Shown here: positions 23,882 to 32,797 of the stretch, one piece after another
How the letters are laid out: every line of letters starts with the position of its first letter
How positions within the stretch are numbered: position 1 is the first letter of the stretch
Source of the DNA: a bacterium
GTDB lineage: Bacteria > Sysuimicrobiota > Sysuimicrobiia > Sysuimicrobiales > Thermofontiviventaceae
NCBI GenBank assembly: GCA_030550015.1
Contig: JAUQQG010000118.1
Span: 1-64,000 of the forward strand
Direction: 5' to 3'
Length of the DNA stretch: 64,000 nt
The notes under the pieces: model-generated
Seen by the model: the letters and a program-made list of their open reading frames with translations, nothing else
What the model was told of the DNA's origin: nothing
The model's database searches: none
Made by a program: the position numbers and the translations under genes

Positions 23882-25735
23882 CTAGCGGTACAAACTCTCG
23901 ATGAGGTCTCGGTACTTCTCCATGATCGCTTTCCGCTTGACTTTCAGAGTGGGGGTAATCTCCCCTTCTTCCTCGTAAAGGCGGCGGGGGAGGATGGCGA
24001 ACTTCTTCACCTGTTCGGGGCTCGACAGGGTACGGTTGACCGCTTCGACCTCTGCGGAGATGAGCTTATAGACCTCCGGGTTCCCGGCGAGGTCGGAGTA
24101 CGTGGTGAAGGGGATGCGCCGGTCCTGGGCCCACTTTGTCACGTTCTCTTCGTCGATCACGATGAGCGCGACGAGGTAGCGGCGTCCATCCCCCACGACC
24201 ACTGCGTCATGGATGTAGGGACTAAACTTGAGCTTGTTTTCAATGTACTGAGGGGCGATGTTCTTTCCTCCCGAGGTAATGAACAGGTCCTTCTTCCGAT
24301 CTGTGATCCGAAGATAGCCCTCCTCATCGAGGACTCCTACGTCTCCGGAGTGGAGCCAGCCGTCACGGAGGGTGGAAGCAGTAGCGTCGGGGTCTTTGAA
24401 GTATCCCTTGAACACGTTCGGACCACGGACGAGAATCTCCCCGTCCTCAGCGATGCGTACTTCGACCCCAGGAAGCGGCTTGCCAACCGTCCCCAGTTTA
24501 ATGTCTTCCCCTTGGTGGATGGTCGTCGGACCGCTCCCCTCCGTTTGGCCGTAGACCTCCCGGATGGGTACGCCAATGGACCAGAAGTACCAGAGGATAT
24601 CGGGGGCGATGGGAGCGGCACCGGAAAGTACCAGCCGGGCGCGGTCAAGCCCAAGCTTGCGCTTGAGAGGGAGGAGGACAAAGGTGTGGGCCAAGAAGTA
24701 CAGCGCACGGAGCCACCAAGGCACCTTCCACCTTCCAACATGTTTGGCATCTGGCGGGGATTGGGAGAGCTTGGCCTCGGCGTAGCGCCGCCCAATGCGC
24801 ACAGCCCATCGGTATGCCATCCGCTTGGCGAAGTCGGCCTCCTGCATGTGGAGCTCCACACCTGAGTAGATCTTTTCCCAGATCCTCGGGACAGCGAAGA
24901 TCACCGTGGGGGAGACTTCCCGGAGGTTCTGTAGGACAGTGTCCAAGTTCTCGCAGAAGTTCACCGTATAGCCCCAGCGAACGGGAAGGAAGACGGAGAG
25001 CTGGCGTTCAGCGATATGGGAGAGGGGAAGGAAGGAGAGGACCTCGTCGGTCGGATAGACAGGGTTTGCCTTGGCCAGGGCCTCGGTGGTCCAAAGGATG
25101 TTGTGGTGGGTGAGCATGACTCCCTTGGGAGGGCCTGTGGTCCCGGAGGTGTAGATCAAGACCGCGACATCCTCTGGGTCGATTTCTCGAAGCCTCTCCT
25201 CAAGGAGGTGGGGGTGGGCGGTCTGGAATTGCTCACCGAGTTCCATGAGCTCATCCAGGAACATCACCTGAGGATCTATGAACCCCCGCAATCCCTCCCG
25301 GTCCATCACAATGATGCGCTCGAGCCGGGGGAGATGTCCTCGGACCACTAGGGCCTTGTCGAGCTGTTCCTCGTTTTCCACAATAAAGAGCCGGGCCTCG
25401 CTGTGCCCGAGGATGTAGGCAACCTGTTCCGGGCTGCTCGTTGTGTAGATGGCTGTGGTGATCCCCCCGGCAGCCTGGATCCCTAGATCGCAGATGACCC
25501 ACTCCGGCCTATTCTCCCCAATGAGCCCAACGCGCTCCCCTCGCTCTAACCCAAGGGAGAGGAGGCCGTTGGCAACGAACCGAACCCTCCGGGCGTACTC
25601 CTCCCAGGTAATCCGGTGCCAGATGCCGTACCTCTTATAACGGAGGGCAGTCCGGTTTCCTTGACGCGCTGCCTGGGAGAAGAACATCCCCGGCACGGTC
25701 TGCTCTACTGTAGCTCTGGTCTGGAGGATTGCCAT
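23882..25735 (-). CDS. Long-chain fatty-acid--CoA ligase (AMP-forming)
   Basis: 617 residues. The ANL-superfamily P-loop YTSGTTGPPKGVMLTH is at about 212-227, the Y-G-T-E adenylation motif is VYGQTEGSG and the C-terminal hinge DVGVLDEEGYLRITDRKKDLFITSGGKN precedes the mobile lid domain. Length and the WWLRALYFLAHTFV hydrophobic insert match FadD15/long-chain ACS proteins. It activates fatty acids, or related carboxylic acids, to acyl-CoA. It diverges from the SDR gene across a 114 bp gap. Long-chain preference is from family similarity only. Confidence 0.88.
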   Translation of the reverse strand: MAILQTRATVEQTVPGMFFSQAARQGNRTALRYKRYGIWHRITWEEYARRVRFVANGLLSLGLERGERVGLIGENRPEWVICDLGIQAAGGITTAIYTTSSPEQVAYILGHSEARLFIVENEEQLDKALVVRGHLPRLERIIVMDREGLRGFIDPQVMFLDELMELGEQFQTAHPHLLEERLREIDPEDVAVLIYTSGTTGPPKGVMLTHHNILWTTEALAKANPVYPTDEVLSFLPLSHIAERQLSVFLPVRWGYTVNFCENLDTVLQNLREVSPTVIFAVPRIWEKIYSGVELHMQEADFAKRMAYRWAVRIGRRYAEAKLSQSPPDAKHVGRWKVPWWLRALYFLAHTFVLLPLKRKLGLDRARLVLSGAAPIAPDILWYFWSIGVPIREVYGQTEGSGPTTIHQGEDIKLGTVGKPLPGVEVRIAEDGEILVRGPNVFKGYFKDPDATASTLRDGWLHSGDVGVLDEEGYLRITDRKKDLFITSGGKNIAPQYIENKLKFSPYIHDAVVVGDGRRYLVALIVIDEENVTKWAQDRRIPFTTYSDLAGNPEVYKLISAEVEAVNRTLSSPEQVKKFAILPRRLYEEEGEITPTLKVKRKAIMEKYRDLIESLYR

Positions 25736-25849
25736 GGCTCCATGCGAGGTATGGAGGTCCCCAGGGAGAATATTTTCTGCAGCGGGGGCGGTTTCTCCTG
25801 CGCGCGAGGACGACTTTCCTAGGCATTCTCGTCTGCAAGGAGGTTAACG

Positions 25850-26623
25850 ATGCATGTCCACAGGTTGTTCGACCTTACAGGGAGGGTTGCCCTGGTCACC
25901 GGGGGATCTCGGGGGCTTGGGCTGGAGATCGCGGAAGGGCTTGGGGAAGCAGGAGCAAAGGTGGTGATCTGCGCGAGGCGGGAGGAGTGGCTGCAGCCAG
26001 CGGGAGAGCACCTCCGGGAGCTTGGGATTGAAACCCTCGTGATCCCTTGTGATGTCAGCCGTCCCGAACAGGTGGAGGGAATCATTGCCAAGACCATGGA
26101 CCACTTCGGCCGGCTGGATATCCTGGTCAACGCCGCTGGAAGAAGCTGGGGTCAACCCGCTGTGGAGATGCCTCTTGAACGCTGGCGGGAGGTGATGGAA
26201 GCCAATGCCACAGGAACGTTTCTGGCCTGCCAGGCTGCATCGAAGGTGATGATCTCCCAGGGGTACGGGAGGATTATCAACATTGCCTCTGTTGCTGGGC
26301 TTCTGGGGACACCTCCAGAAATCCTGGATGCGGTCGGGTATTCCGCCAGCAAGGGCGCGATCATCGCGCTCACCAGGGATCTGGCTGTGAAATGGGCCCG
26401 GTACGGGATTACTGTAAACGCCATCGCCCCAGGGTTCTTCCCCACACGGATGTCCAGCGCAGTCATTGCACGTGCCGGGGAAGAGCTGACGCGCCGGATC
26501 CCTATGGGGCGGGTAGGCAGGGAAGGGGAGCTCAAGGGAGTTGCTGTCTTCCTCGCTTCGGAGGCGGCGAGTTACATTACAGGCCAGGTCCTTTGCGTGG
26601 ATGGTGGGATGAGTGCGGTGTAA
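25850..26623 (+). CDS. Short-chain dehydrogenase/reductase (FabG-like)
   Basis: 257 residues, preceded by a perfect AAGGAGGT site 6 nt from the ATG. Cofactor motif TGGSRGLGLEIAEGL, the NAAG segment, catalytic Ser-Tyr-Lys with YSASKGAI and a C-terminal ITGQVLCVDGGM identify a classical SDR. The nearest subgroups are 3-oxoacyl-ACP reductase and gluconate 5-dehydrogenase-like enzymes; the RR following the fold glycine-rich loop hints at NADPH use. Adjacent to an acyl-CoA ligase, a role in acyl-chain metabolism is possible but unproven. Confidence 0.85.
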   Translation: MHVHRLFDLTGRVALVTGGSRGLGLEIAEGLGEAGAKVVICARREEWLQPAGEHLRELGIETLVIPCDVSRPEQVEGIIAKTMDHFGRLDILVNAAGRSWGQPAVEMPLERWREVMEANATGTFLACQAASKVMISQGYGRIINIASVAGLLGTPPEILDAVGYSASKGAIIALTRDLAVKWARYGITVNAIAPGFFPTRMSSAVIARAGEELTRRIPMGRVGREGELKGVAVFLASEAASYITGQVLCVDGGMSAV

Positions 26624-26624
26624 A

Positions 26625-26690
26625 CAGGTTCCACGTTCAATGGAATTCTGAATAACTTGCAACCTGAAAACCTGGAACCTGCAATTAGGA
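26625..26690 (-). repeat. Degenerate 8-nt tandem repeat, copy B
   Basis: Minus strand reads GCAGGTTC CAGGTTTT CAGGTTGC AAGTTATT, with period 8 and core CAGGTT, and its ends form a 9 bp inverted repeat (CAGGTTCCA/TGGAACCTG). It sits in the convergent gap between the SDR gene and the sigma factor gene, like the copy at 23826-23880. Confidence 0.6.
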
Positions 26691-27659
26691 GGCTAGCCAT
26701 GCACTGAGCCTGCTCGCCCGTGCTCGGTGCCGGAGTTTGCGAATCGCCTGCGCCTCGATCTGGCGGACCCGCTCTCGGGTAACTCCAAACTTTCTGCCGA
26801 TTTCCTCAAGGGAGTGGGCCACGCCGTCATCGAGCCCAAATCGGAGCTCTAAAATCTTCCGTTCTCTGGGGGTCAGCTCAGAGAGGAGCCTGCGTACTTC
26901 CTCCTTGAGGGCCCAGTCGGTTGCCTGGTCTTCGGGGTTTACAGCGCGGATGTCGCTCAGGAGGTTTCCCAAGGGATCTGGTTCGTTCCCCTCGATTGGC
27001 GCATCCAGGGAGAGTGGTTCCTGGCTCATCATCCGCAGGTTTTCCACGTCCTTCTTCGAGAGCCCGCTCTCCCTCGCGATCTCCTCCAAAGAGGGCTCCC
27101 TCCCGAGCTTCTGGCTTAGCTGGTCCGAAAGGCGATGGATGCGCCGTACAATGTCGGTGGTGTACAGGGGTAGGCGAATGGTCCTCCCCTGATCGATCAC
27201 CGCGCGCGCCACAGCCTGCCGGATCCACCAGGTGGCGTACGTGCTGAACCGTACTCCCCTGCGCCAGTCAAACTTCTTTACCGCATGGATGAGACCGAGG
27301 GTCCCCTCTTGGATGAGATCTCCAAGGCTGAGCCCCCTGCCGCCATACCGTTTCGCGATGCTCACCACGAGACGGAGGTTCGCTTCCACGAGCCGCTTCC
27401 GGGCCTCCAGGTCGCCTGCCTCCGCACGTTGGGCGAGGGCGATCTCCTCTTCTCGGGAGAGCAGGGGGACCCGGCCAATATCTTGGAGGTAGAGGCGGAC
27501 GAGATCGAGATCCTCTCCCGATTCTTCAGAGGAGTCGGGAGGGGGAGATGCTTCCTCGTTCTCCACAATCTCCTCAGTGCCAGCTACAGAGGGCAGGTCG
27601 TTTATGGGGCCCCTCACTAGGGCTCTCTCCGGCTCAAGGGATTTGGCACGTGTGGTCAT
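26685..27659 (-). CDS. RNA polymerase primary-type sigma factor (RpoD/SigA family)
   Basis: 324 residues from the ATG at 27659, which has GGAGGGT 5 nt upstream; the frame is open to 28301 but the extra part is not sigma-like. Region 1.2 ([20 protein letters not shown]), region 2 with [27 protein letters not shown], region 3 and region 4.2 [20 protein letters not shown] are all present. Region 1.1 is absent, so it is shorter than classical RpoD. It could be the housekeeping sigma or a RpoD-like paralogue (SigB/HrdB type). The -10-recognising residues in region 2.4 (TYATWWIRQ) are consensus. Confidence 0.9.
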   Translation of the reverse strand: MTTRAKSLEPERALVRGPINDLPSVAGTEEIVENEEASPPPDSSEESGEDLDLVRLYLQDIGRVPLLSREEEIALAQRAEAGDLEARKRLVEANLRLVVSIAKRYGGRGLSLGDLIQEGTLGLIHAVKKFDWRRGVRFSTYATWWIRQAVARAVIDQGRTIRLPLYTTDIVRRIHRLSDQLSQKLGREPSLEEIARESGLSKKDVENLRMMSQEPLSLDAPIEGNEPDPLGNLLSDIRAVNPEDQATDWALKEEVRRLLSELTPRERKILELRFGLDDGVAHSLEEIGRKFGVTRERVRQIEAQAIRKLRHRARASRLSAWLAS

Positions 27660-27859
27660 CCACGACCCTCCATGGAATAGAACGCGTAACCCGCTCGATC
27701 GATTCCCAGGTTCCCTGACGTAAGACTTTCTATAGTTAATACTATCAAAATGTGCGAGAAGGTGCAAGATGGCGTCAGTGGTTGCTTCTCCATAGCCCCA
27801 TTTCCACAGGAGTCCCGAAAAAGGCAACAGACCATTGCCAGGAGGGTTAGGCACTCCGT

Positions 27860-28039
27860 TCACACGAATAGGGTGAGGACCCAGCGGAGGACAGGAATCC
27901 CAAAGAGGCTGTAGACGATGGCAAGGACGACCCCAGCCAGGAGTCGCTCCTCCTCGGGGATTTTGAGGAGATGGAGCGTGGCAACGACCAGCGAGAGCCC
28001 CCAGATCTGGCCGGTGAGGAGTGCGATGAGCACATGCAT
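27860..28039 (-). CDS. Small two-helix membrane protein, unrecognised (59 aa)
   Basis: 59 residues from ATG 28039 with a GGAGGAAGGGAT site immediately upstream. It begins [17 protein letters not shown] and has two hydrophobic segments (about residues 2-26 and 34-57) joined by a charged loop IPEEERL. I do not recognise a family. It sits between the sigma factor gene (200 bp downstream on the same strand) and the divergent TPR gene. It is below the usual ORF size limit and would be missed by many gene finders. Coding status rests on the ribosome site and helix pattern. Confidence 0.6.
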   Translation of the reverse strand: MHVLIALLTGQIWGLSLVVATLHLLKIPEEERLLAGVVLAIVYSLFGIPVLRWVLTLFV

Positions 28040-28139
28040 ATCCCTTCCTCCTGCTGTCCTCCACCAAGCGTATTCGAGGGTGGTCGGGTGTCCTGGCTAG
28101 TGAATTTGGGTTCATTTTACCATAATCGGGCAAGACTCT

Positions 28140-28158
28140 GGCAAGATGAATTTTTGCC
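28140..28158. repeat. Short palindrome GGCAA...TTGCC
   Basis: GGCAA (28140-28144) and TTGCC (28154-28158) flank 9 bp in the divergent gap ahead of the TPR gene. It is a short member of the GCAA/TTGC palindrome set. Confidence 0.35.
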
Positions 28159-28200
28159 TTCAGAATTTTCCCAGAGCACCGATCACGCAAGGATAGAACG

Positions 28201-29526
28201 ATGGAAGAGGTCAGGGCGTTCTTTCCACCCATAGGGATCCTGGACAGGCTTCTGGATCCGATTGAGGGGATGAGATCCTCTCCTCTTGAGGTAGAGCCCA
28301 CCCTCGAAGCCCTGCCTTCCCTCGAAGACCTGATCCATGTGGAAGCATATCCCGACCCCGAGCAAAGGGCAGAGGTGGCGATCGCACTCTCAAGCCTGTA
28401 CCTCCGGGGAGGGCAGGTGGAGAAAGCCCTTGATTTCCTTGCCTTGGCCTTCAGGGCGATCGAGGAGCAACAGTCTCCCCGTGCAGAGATCCGCGTATTC
28501 CTCCAGTTAGGTGAGGTACGCGCTCTCCAAGGGTACCAGCGGGAGGCAGAGGCCTATCTTCGGCTGGCTCTAGAGCGAGCTTTCGGGATAGGGGCGGAGG
28601 AAGATGCGAGCTGGGCGCTGGGGATTCTGGGGGAGCTCGCGTTGAGGCGTCATGCCTACGAAACAGCCATCGAGTACATCCACCAGGGGATCGCGCTCCT
28701 CGATCAGGTGGAACCACCGCGGCCTCTTCCTAAGGCTTACCTCCTCGCGCTGAGAGGCACGGCGTATCGAGGGATAGGCTCGTTCGATGACTGCCTCATC
28801 AGCTACTGCCAGGTCCTGGAGTTGTTGGAGCTTGCCCACTCCTTCGAGAAGGTCGATCACCCCAGGGAACTGCAAGACCATGGAGTGCATCGTCATGGGA
28901 CAGAGGGGGCCCTCGGATGGTTACAGTCACTGAGTGCCCAGTTAGAGATGCGTGAAATCCAGAGGATGGCCGCGCGGGTGCAGACGAACCTGGGGTTGCT
29001 CCTGCTCTTTCGAGGGGACCTCTACGCAAGCTACGGTTATCTGAAATCCGGACTCTCCCTCCACAGAGAGCTGGGGGACCGGTATGCCGAGGGGTGCGCC
29101 CTGGGAGGACTCAGCCGGTGTTCTTATCTCCTGGGGAGGAATGAGGAGGCAAAGGAGTACGCTATATCCGCCCTTGCTCTGCTGGGCGAAGCGCAGGATC
29201 AGGGAAAGGCTTCTGTGCAGGAGGGAGCTGAGCGGGGGAGGCTACAATTTCTCCTGGCATTGATCATGGAATCTGAGGGAGACCGGGGGGAAGCCCGCCG
29301 TTATCTCCAGGAAGCCATCCAAGCGTTCTCCGTGCTAGGGATCACTACCGACCTCGTGGCAGCCTACATGGTTCTTGGACGATTGCACTTGGAGGAGGGG
29401 GAGGTAGAGGAGGCAGCTTCTCTCTTGCACCAGGCTTTACAGGCCCTCCAACGCTTGACGGTCTCCCTCCAAGACACAAAGGGTTTTCCCCACGGGGTGG
29501 CGGAATTGCCGTGGAATACCCTCTGA
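28201..29526 (+). CDS. Tetratricopeptide repeat protein
   Basis: 441 residues, almost entirely helical with repeats such as [54 protein letters not shown] and [27 protein letters not shown] spaced about 40 residues. No signal peptide or membrane segment is seen, so it should be cytoplasmic. Its 3' end overlaps the possible GTG start of the histidine kinase gene. TPR proteins with this architecture act as scaffolds or regulators, and adjacency suggests a partner role in that signalling system. No enzymatic domain is present. Confidence 0.8.
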   Translation: MEEVRAFFPPIGILDRLLDPIEGMRSSPLEVEPTLEALPSLEDLIHVEAYPDPEQRAEVAIALSSLYLRGGQVEKALDFLALAFRAIEEQQSPRAEIRVFLQLGEVRALQGYQREAEAYLRLALERAFGIGAEEDASWALGILGELALRRHAYETAIEYIHQGIALLDQVEPPRPLPKAYLLALRGTAYRGIGSFDDCLISYCQVLELLELAHSFEKVDHPRELQDHGVHRHGTEGALGWLQSLSAQLEMREIQRMAARVQTNLGLLLLFRGDLYASYGYLKSGLSLHRELGDRYAEGCALGGLSRCSYLLGRNEEAKEYAISALALLGEAQDQGKASVQEGAERGRLQFLLALIMESEGDRGEARRYLQEAIQAFSVLGITTDLVAAYMVLGRLHLEEGEVEEAASLLHQALQALQRLTVSLQDTKGFPHGVAELPWNTL

Positions 29527-29552
29527 AAGAACCACTTTCTCCAGGTCCGCCC

Positions 29553-31235
29553 ATGAACTCTGTGCGGCACAGGTTCTTCTTCACCTTCACTGTCCTCCTG
29601 CTTCTCATTCTCCTCGGGGGAGCCTTTGTAGTTGTTTCTTCAACCATTTCGGGGGTTTCCCACAAGATCCAGTTAGCGTTGAAGGAAAGGAAAGGTGAGG
29701 GGATGGACCCTCGCGAGGTCCCGACGAGGGTGCTTCTTCCCGAGGGGGTAAAAGTGGAGATTGGAGGCTCCCGTGATCGAATCCCTATCCCGGGATGGGA
29801 GGTGTCAAGGGGGAGGATCCGGCTTTCCTCTCCCCTGTGGGATTCTGGGGATACCCTCATTGTGAGCGTCTCTCTCAAAGAGGCCTTCTTTCTCTTTTTC
29901 AAGCAAGGCTGGTGGGCGGTTCTCGCGGGAGTTGCAGAGGTACTCATTCTCCTCTTCACTCTGGATCGGTGGGTATTGCAGCCTCTTCGGGGGCTCCTCC
30001 AATTCCTCGCCTCTGGAACCCTTGAGGAGAGGGGATGGGTTGATTGGACGCGGGAGGATGAGATCGGCGAACTGGCCCGGCAGGTGAAGCGAATGCATCG
30101 TGTGGCCCTCGCCTCTATTGAGGAGATCAACAATCTCAAGAAGGTGGAGGAGGCGATCCTGGAGAGTATCGGAGATGCCGTCGTGGCAGTGGACATGGAA
30201 GGGAGGATCATGTTCTTCAATAGGGCAGCAGAAGCCCTCACTGGGTATACGGCCTCCGAATCCCTGGGACGCCCATTTGGGGAGATCCTTGTGATGACGA
30301 GAGAACCCAAAGACTCCTCGCGTGCCCTCCGCTCTCCTGGGATCTCTACCCTCACGACGCGGGACGGCCGTGCAGTCCCTGTCCGAGAACGCGTTCGCCT
30401 CATCGAGGATGGAAGCGGAACGGTCACCGGGTGCCTGATCCTCCTCCGGGACATGACCCATGAAGAAGAGTTCGAGCGGGCGAAGTCTGAGTTCGTGGGG
30501 ATTGCCTCCCACGAGCTCAGGACGCCCCTCTCCGCAATGCGGTGGAGTCTTGAGATGGTGCTGGAGTCCGGGCGCGAGACGATCCCCCCGCAGCATTACC
30601 AGTTTGTCTCCCTTGCCTATGAGAGTACGCTCCGAATGATCGATCTTGTGGAGGAGTTGCTGGATGTCTCGCGCATCGAGCAGGGGAGACTCACCCTTGA
30701 GCCCGTCGAGGTCTCCATCGAGGGATTGACCGAGGAGCTTGTCAAGGAGTGCCTTCCCTTAGCGAACCAGAGACAGATCCATCTGGAATGGCACAAGAGA
30801 ACCTCTCCGATTCCCAAGGTCCTTGTGGACAGGAGGCGAATGCGCCAAGTGATCGAAAACCTCCTGATCAATGGGATCAAGTACACTCCTGAGGGTGGGA
30901 AGGTCTCGGTGGAACTCGGGGTGGAGGATGGCCATGTCGTTCTGGAGGTTCGTGACACTGGGATCGGGATCCCCCTCCCCCAGCAGCCCTATCTCTTCAC
31001 CAAGTTTTTCCGAGGGAGCAATGCGGTGAAGAGCGGGATTGAAGGGACCGGACTTGGTCTGTTCATCGCCAAGCACATCGTAGAAGCTTCGGGAGGAACC
31101 ATTGGGTTCACCAGCCAGGAAGGACACGGGTCCACCTTCTGGGTGAGGCTTCCTGCCCTGGAGGTAGAGAGGAACCGCCCCCTCTCCCTTCAAAGCGCCC
31201 TTAGCGAGGGAGGATCCGCATCAGGATCAGGCTAA
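29553..31235 (+). CDS. Membrane-bound sensor histidine kinase (HAMP-PAS-HisKA-HATPase)
   Basis: 560 residues from ATG 29553 (a GTG at 29511 would add 14). TM1 is at about 7-29 and TM2 near 115-135, bracketing an extracytoplasmic sensor loop. A HAMP-like linker (EIGELARQVKRM) is followed by a PAS domain (ILESIGDAVVAVDMEGRIMFFNRAAEALTGY), HisKA with phospho-acceptor His320 (IASHELRTPLS), and HATPase_c with N box NLLINGIKYTPEGG, G1 DTGIGIP and G2 GTGLGLF. No response regulator gene is next to it, so it is an orphan kinase in this window. The signal is unknown. Its last 35 bp overlap the end of the convergent DUF360-like gene. Confidence 0.9.
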   Translation: MNSVRHRFFFTFTVLLLLILLGGAFVVVSSTISGVSHKIQLALKERKGEGMDPREVPTRVLLPEGVKVEIGGSRDRIPIPGWEVSRGRIRLSSPLWDSGDTLIVSVSLKEAFFLFFKQGWWAVLAGVAEVLILLFTLDRWVLQPLRGLLQFLASGTLEERGWVDWTREDEIGELARQVKRMHRVALASIEEINNLKKVEEAILESIGDAVVAVDMEGRIMFFNRAAEALTGYTASESLGRPFGEILVMTREPKDSSRALRSPGISTLTTRDGRAVPVRERVRLIEDGSGTVTGCLILLRDMTHEEEFERAKSEFVGIASHELRTPLSAMRWSLEMVLESGRETIPPQHYQFVSLAYESTLRMIDLVEELLDVSRIEQGRLTLEPVEVSIEGLTEELVKECLPLANQRQIHLEWHKRTSPIPKVLVDRRRMRQVIENLLINGIKYTPEGGKVSVELGVEDGHVVLEVRDTGIGIPLPQQPYLFTKFFRGSNAVKSGIEGTGLGLFIAKHIVEASGGTIGFTSQEGHGSTFWVRLPALEVERNRPLSLQSALSEGGSASGSG

Positions 31236-31539
31236 TGGTGCTGATGAGGAGCGCTCCCAGGAAGGCTGACCAAAACCCAGAGAGGCGTAACGGAGTAAGG
31301 GCAGCGACGAGGTAGAGCATCAGGGTGTTGACAAGAAGAGTGAATAGGCCCAGAGTCAGGATATTGATGGGGAGGGTAAGCAAAAGGACAAGAGGACGGA
31401 TGACGGCGTTGACAACCCCCAGGACGAGGGCAGCGAGGAGCGCACCGAGGAAGTCGGGGACAGAGATGCCGGGGACGATGCGGGTTGTAAGATAAATCGC
31501 CACCCCGTTGACCAGCCAGCGAAGAATGAACCCTTCCAT
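31201..31539 (-). CDS. Four-helix membrane protein, DUF360/phage holin-like family
   Basis: 112 residues from ATG 31539, with GGGAGAAG upstream. The protein has about four hydrophobic segments, starting MEGFILRWLVNGVAIYLTTR and containing LLLTLPINILTLGLFTLLVNTLMLYLVAAL. This matches the small 4TM DUF360/PF04020-type family that is annotated as holin-like in many bacteria but is unlikely to be phage here. Its function is unknown. It overlaps the kinase 3' end tail to tail by 35 bp. Confidence 0.8.
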   Translation of the reverse strand: MEGFILRWLVNGVAIYLTTRIVPGISVPDFLGALLAALVLGVVNAVIRPLVLLLTLPINILTLGLFTLLVNTLMLYLVAALTPLRLSGFWSAFLGALLISTISLILMRILPR

Positions 31540-31602
31540 ACACACTTCTTCTCCCTTGAGAAAGAGGAACAGATGGAGTGGGGAACGGAGTATCCCTCTT
31601 CG

Positions 31603-31803
31603 CTATTGGGCTGGGGCCTCTGGGATGATCAGCCAAGCGATCAGGTACCCCCCGATGCCGACCAGCATCGTCGGGGGGAAAAGCGCGATCAACGCCCAGA
31701 TGAGGCGGACGATGGTGGGGTCGGCCCCGATGTATTCTGCAATCCCCCCGCAGACCCCGCCGAGCATTCTGTTGACACGCGAACGATACAGCCGTTTCTC
31801 CAC
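31603..31803 (-). CDS. PspC domain-containing small membrane protein
   Basis: 66 residues. The PspC domain is nearly the whole protein: RLYRSRVNRMLGGVCGGIAEYIGADPTIVRL followed by a membrane segment WALIALFPPTMLVGIGGYLIAWLIIP. PspC relates to envelope-stress response in several phyla, but small stand-alone PspC proteins are of unknown role. It is followed by the DUF360-like gene on the same strand, 63 bp away; the pair may be co-transcribed. Confidence 0.88.
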   Translation of the reverse strand: MEKRLYRSRVNRMLGGVCGGIAEYIGADPTIVRLIWALIALFPPTMLVGIGGYLIAWLIIPEAPAQ

Positions 31804-31909
31804 GAGAGCATCCTCCAGACTCTCTTCCAGGCCCAGGTTTTCCCGCGCGTCAGTGCAGTTTCCTCACAACAGGGTCCCCTCACATCTTTGCCCAGAAATC
31901 TTCTGGGAG

Positions 31910-32797
31910 TTACCGAGAATTCCTTGAAGGCCCCAGGATCTCCCTCAGGAGCTCTGCAACATCGCTCGGCAGGTCTGCTACAGCCACCCCCGCTGCCTTC
32001 AGAGCCTCAATCTTGGACTGGGCAGTTCCTTCCGTCCCTGAGATGACTGCGCCTGCGTGCCCCATGCGCTTCCCCGGAGGAGCGGTTCTCCCGGCAATGT
32101 AGGCAACGACGGGTTTGGTGAACCGGCGAGCGATATAGTCCGCAGCCTCTTCCTCGGCGTTCCCCCCGATCTCCCCGATGAGGACCACGGCCTGGGTCTC
32201 CGGATCCGATTCGAACAATTTCAGGACTTCCACAAAGGTCAACCCTACGACAGGGTCTCCGCCGAGACCGATTGCCGTAGTTTCCCCCAAACCCGCGCGG
32301 GTGAGGGCAGCAACGATCTCGTAGGTGAGCGTCCCGCTCCGGGAGACGACGCCAACCTTTCCCGGTTGGAAGAGATGGTTTGGCATGATACCAATCTTGC
32401 ATCGTCCTGCGGAGGCGAGACCTGGCCCGTTGGGCCCAACCACGTGGACCCCCTTCTCCCGGGCATAGGCGACGATCTCGATGGTGTCGTGGACAGGGAT
32501 ATGTTCGGTAATGATGACGACAGGATCGAGCCCGCTGGCAATCGCCTCTAGCGCCGCATCCTTGGCGCCGCGCGCAGGGACGAAGATACAGGAAGCAGTA
32601 GCGCCCGTCTCCTTCACAGCTTCCTCGACGGTGTCGAAGACGGGGATGCCATGGACCGTGGTCCCTCCTTTCCCGGGAGAGGTCCCAGCAACCACCTTTG
32701 TGCCAAACGCAAGCATCTGGCGGGTATGGAATTCCCCCTGGTAGCCAGTGATCCCCTGGACGAGGACGCGCGTCTGTTCGTCAACGAGGATGGCCAT
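31910..32797 (-). CDS. sucD: Succinate--CoA ligase alpha subunit
   Basis: 295 residues. CoA-binding Rossmann domain begins [19 protein letters not shown], and the phosphohistidine loop is [17 protein letters not shown] near residue 245. It forms the ligase that converts succinyl-CoA and ADP/GDP plus phosphate to succinate and NTP. The start overlaps sucC by 17 bp, so the two are co-translated. TCA enzymes mdh and icd follow upstream on the same strand. Confidence 0.95.
   Translation of the reverse strand: MAILVDEQTRVLVQGITGYQGEFHTRQMLAFGTKVVAGTSPGKGGTTVHGIPVFDTVEEAVKETGATASCIFVPARGAKDAALEAIASGLDPVVIITEHIPVHDTIEIVAYAREKGVHVVGPNGPGLASAGRCKIGIMPNHLFQPGKVGVVSRSGTLTYEIVAALTRAGLGETTAIGLGGDPVVGLTFVEVLKLFESDPETQAVVLIGEIGGNAEEEAADYIARRFTKPVVAYIAGRTAPPGKRMGHAGAVISGTEGTAQSKIEALKAAGVAVADLPSDVAELLREILGPSRNSR

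Noticed and set aside
23669-24865. 398 aa plus-strand ORF across livF end and fadD
   Set aside because: It is antisense to the acyl-CoA ligase; the real proteins cover both ends and no known fold is seen.
27847-28035. 62 aa minus-strand ORF (MCSSHSS...) in the gap by the sigma factor
   Set aside because: It is out of frame with the better 59 aa ORF at 27860-28039, which has a strong ribosome site and membrane helices.
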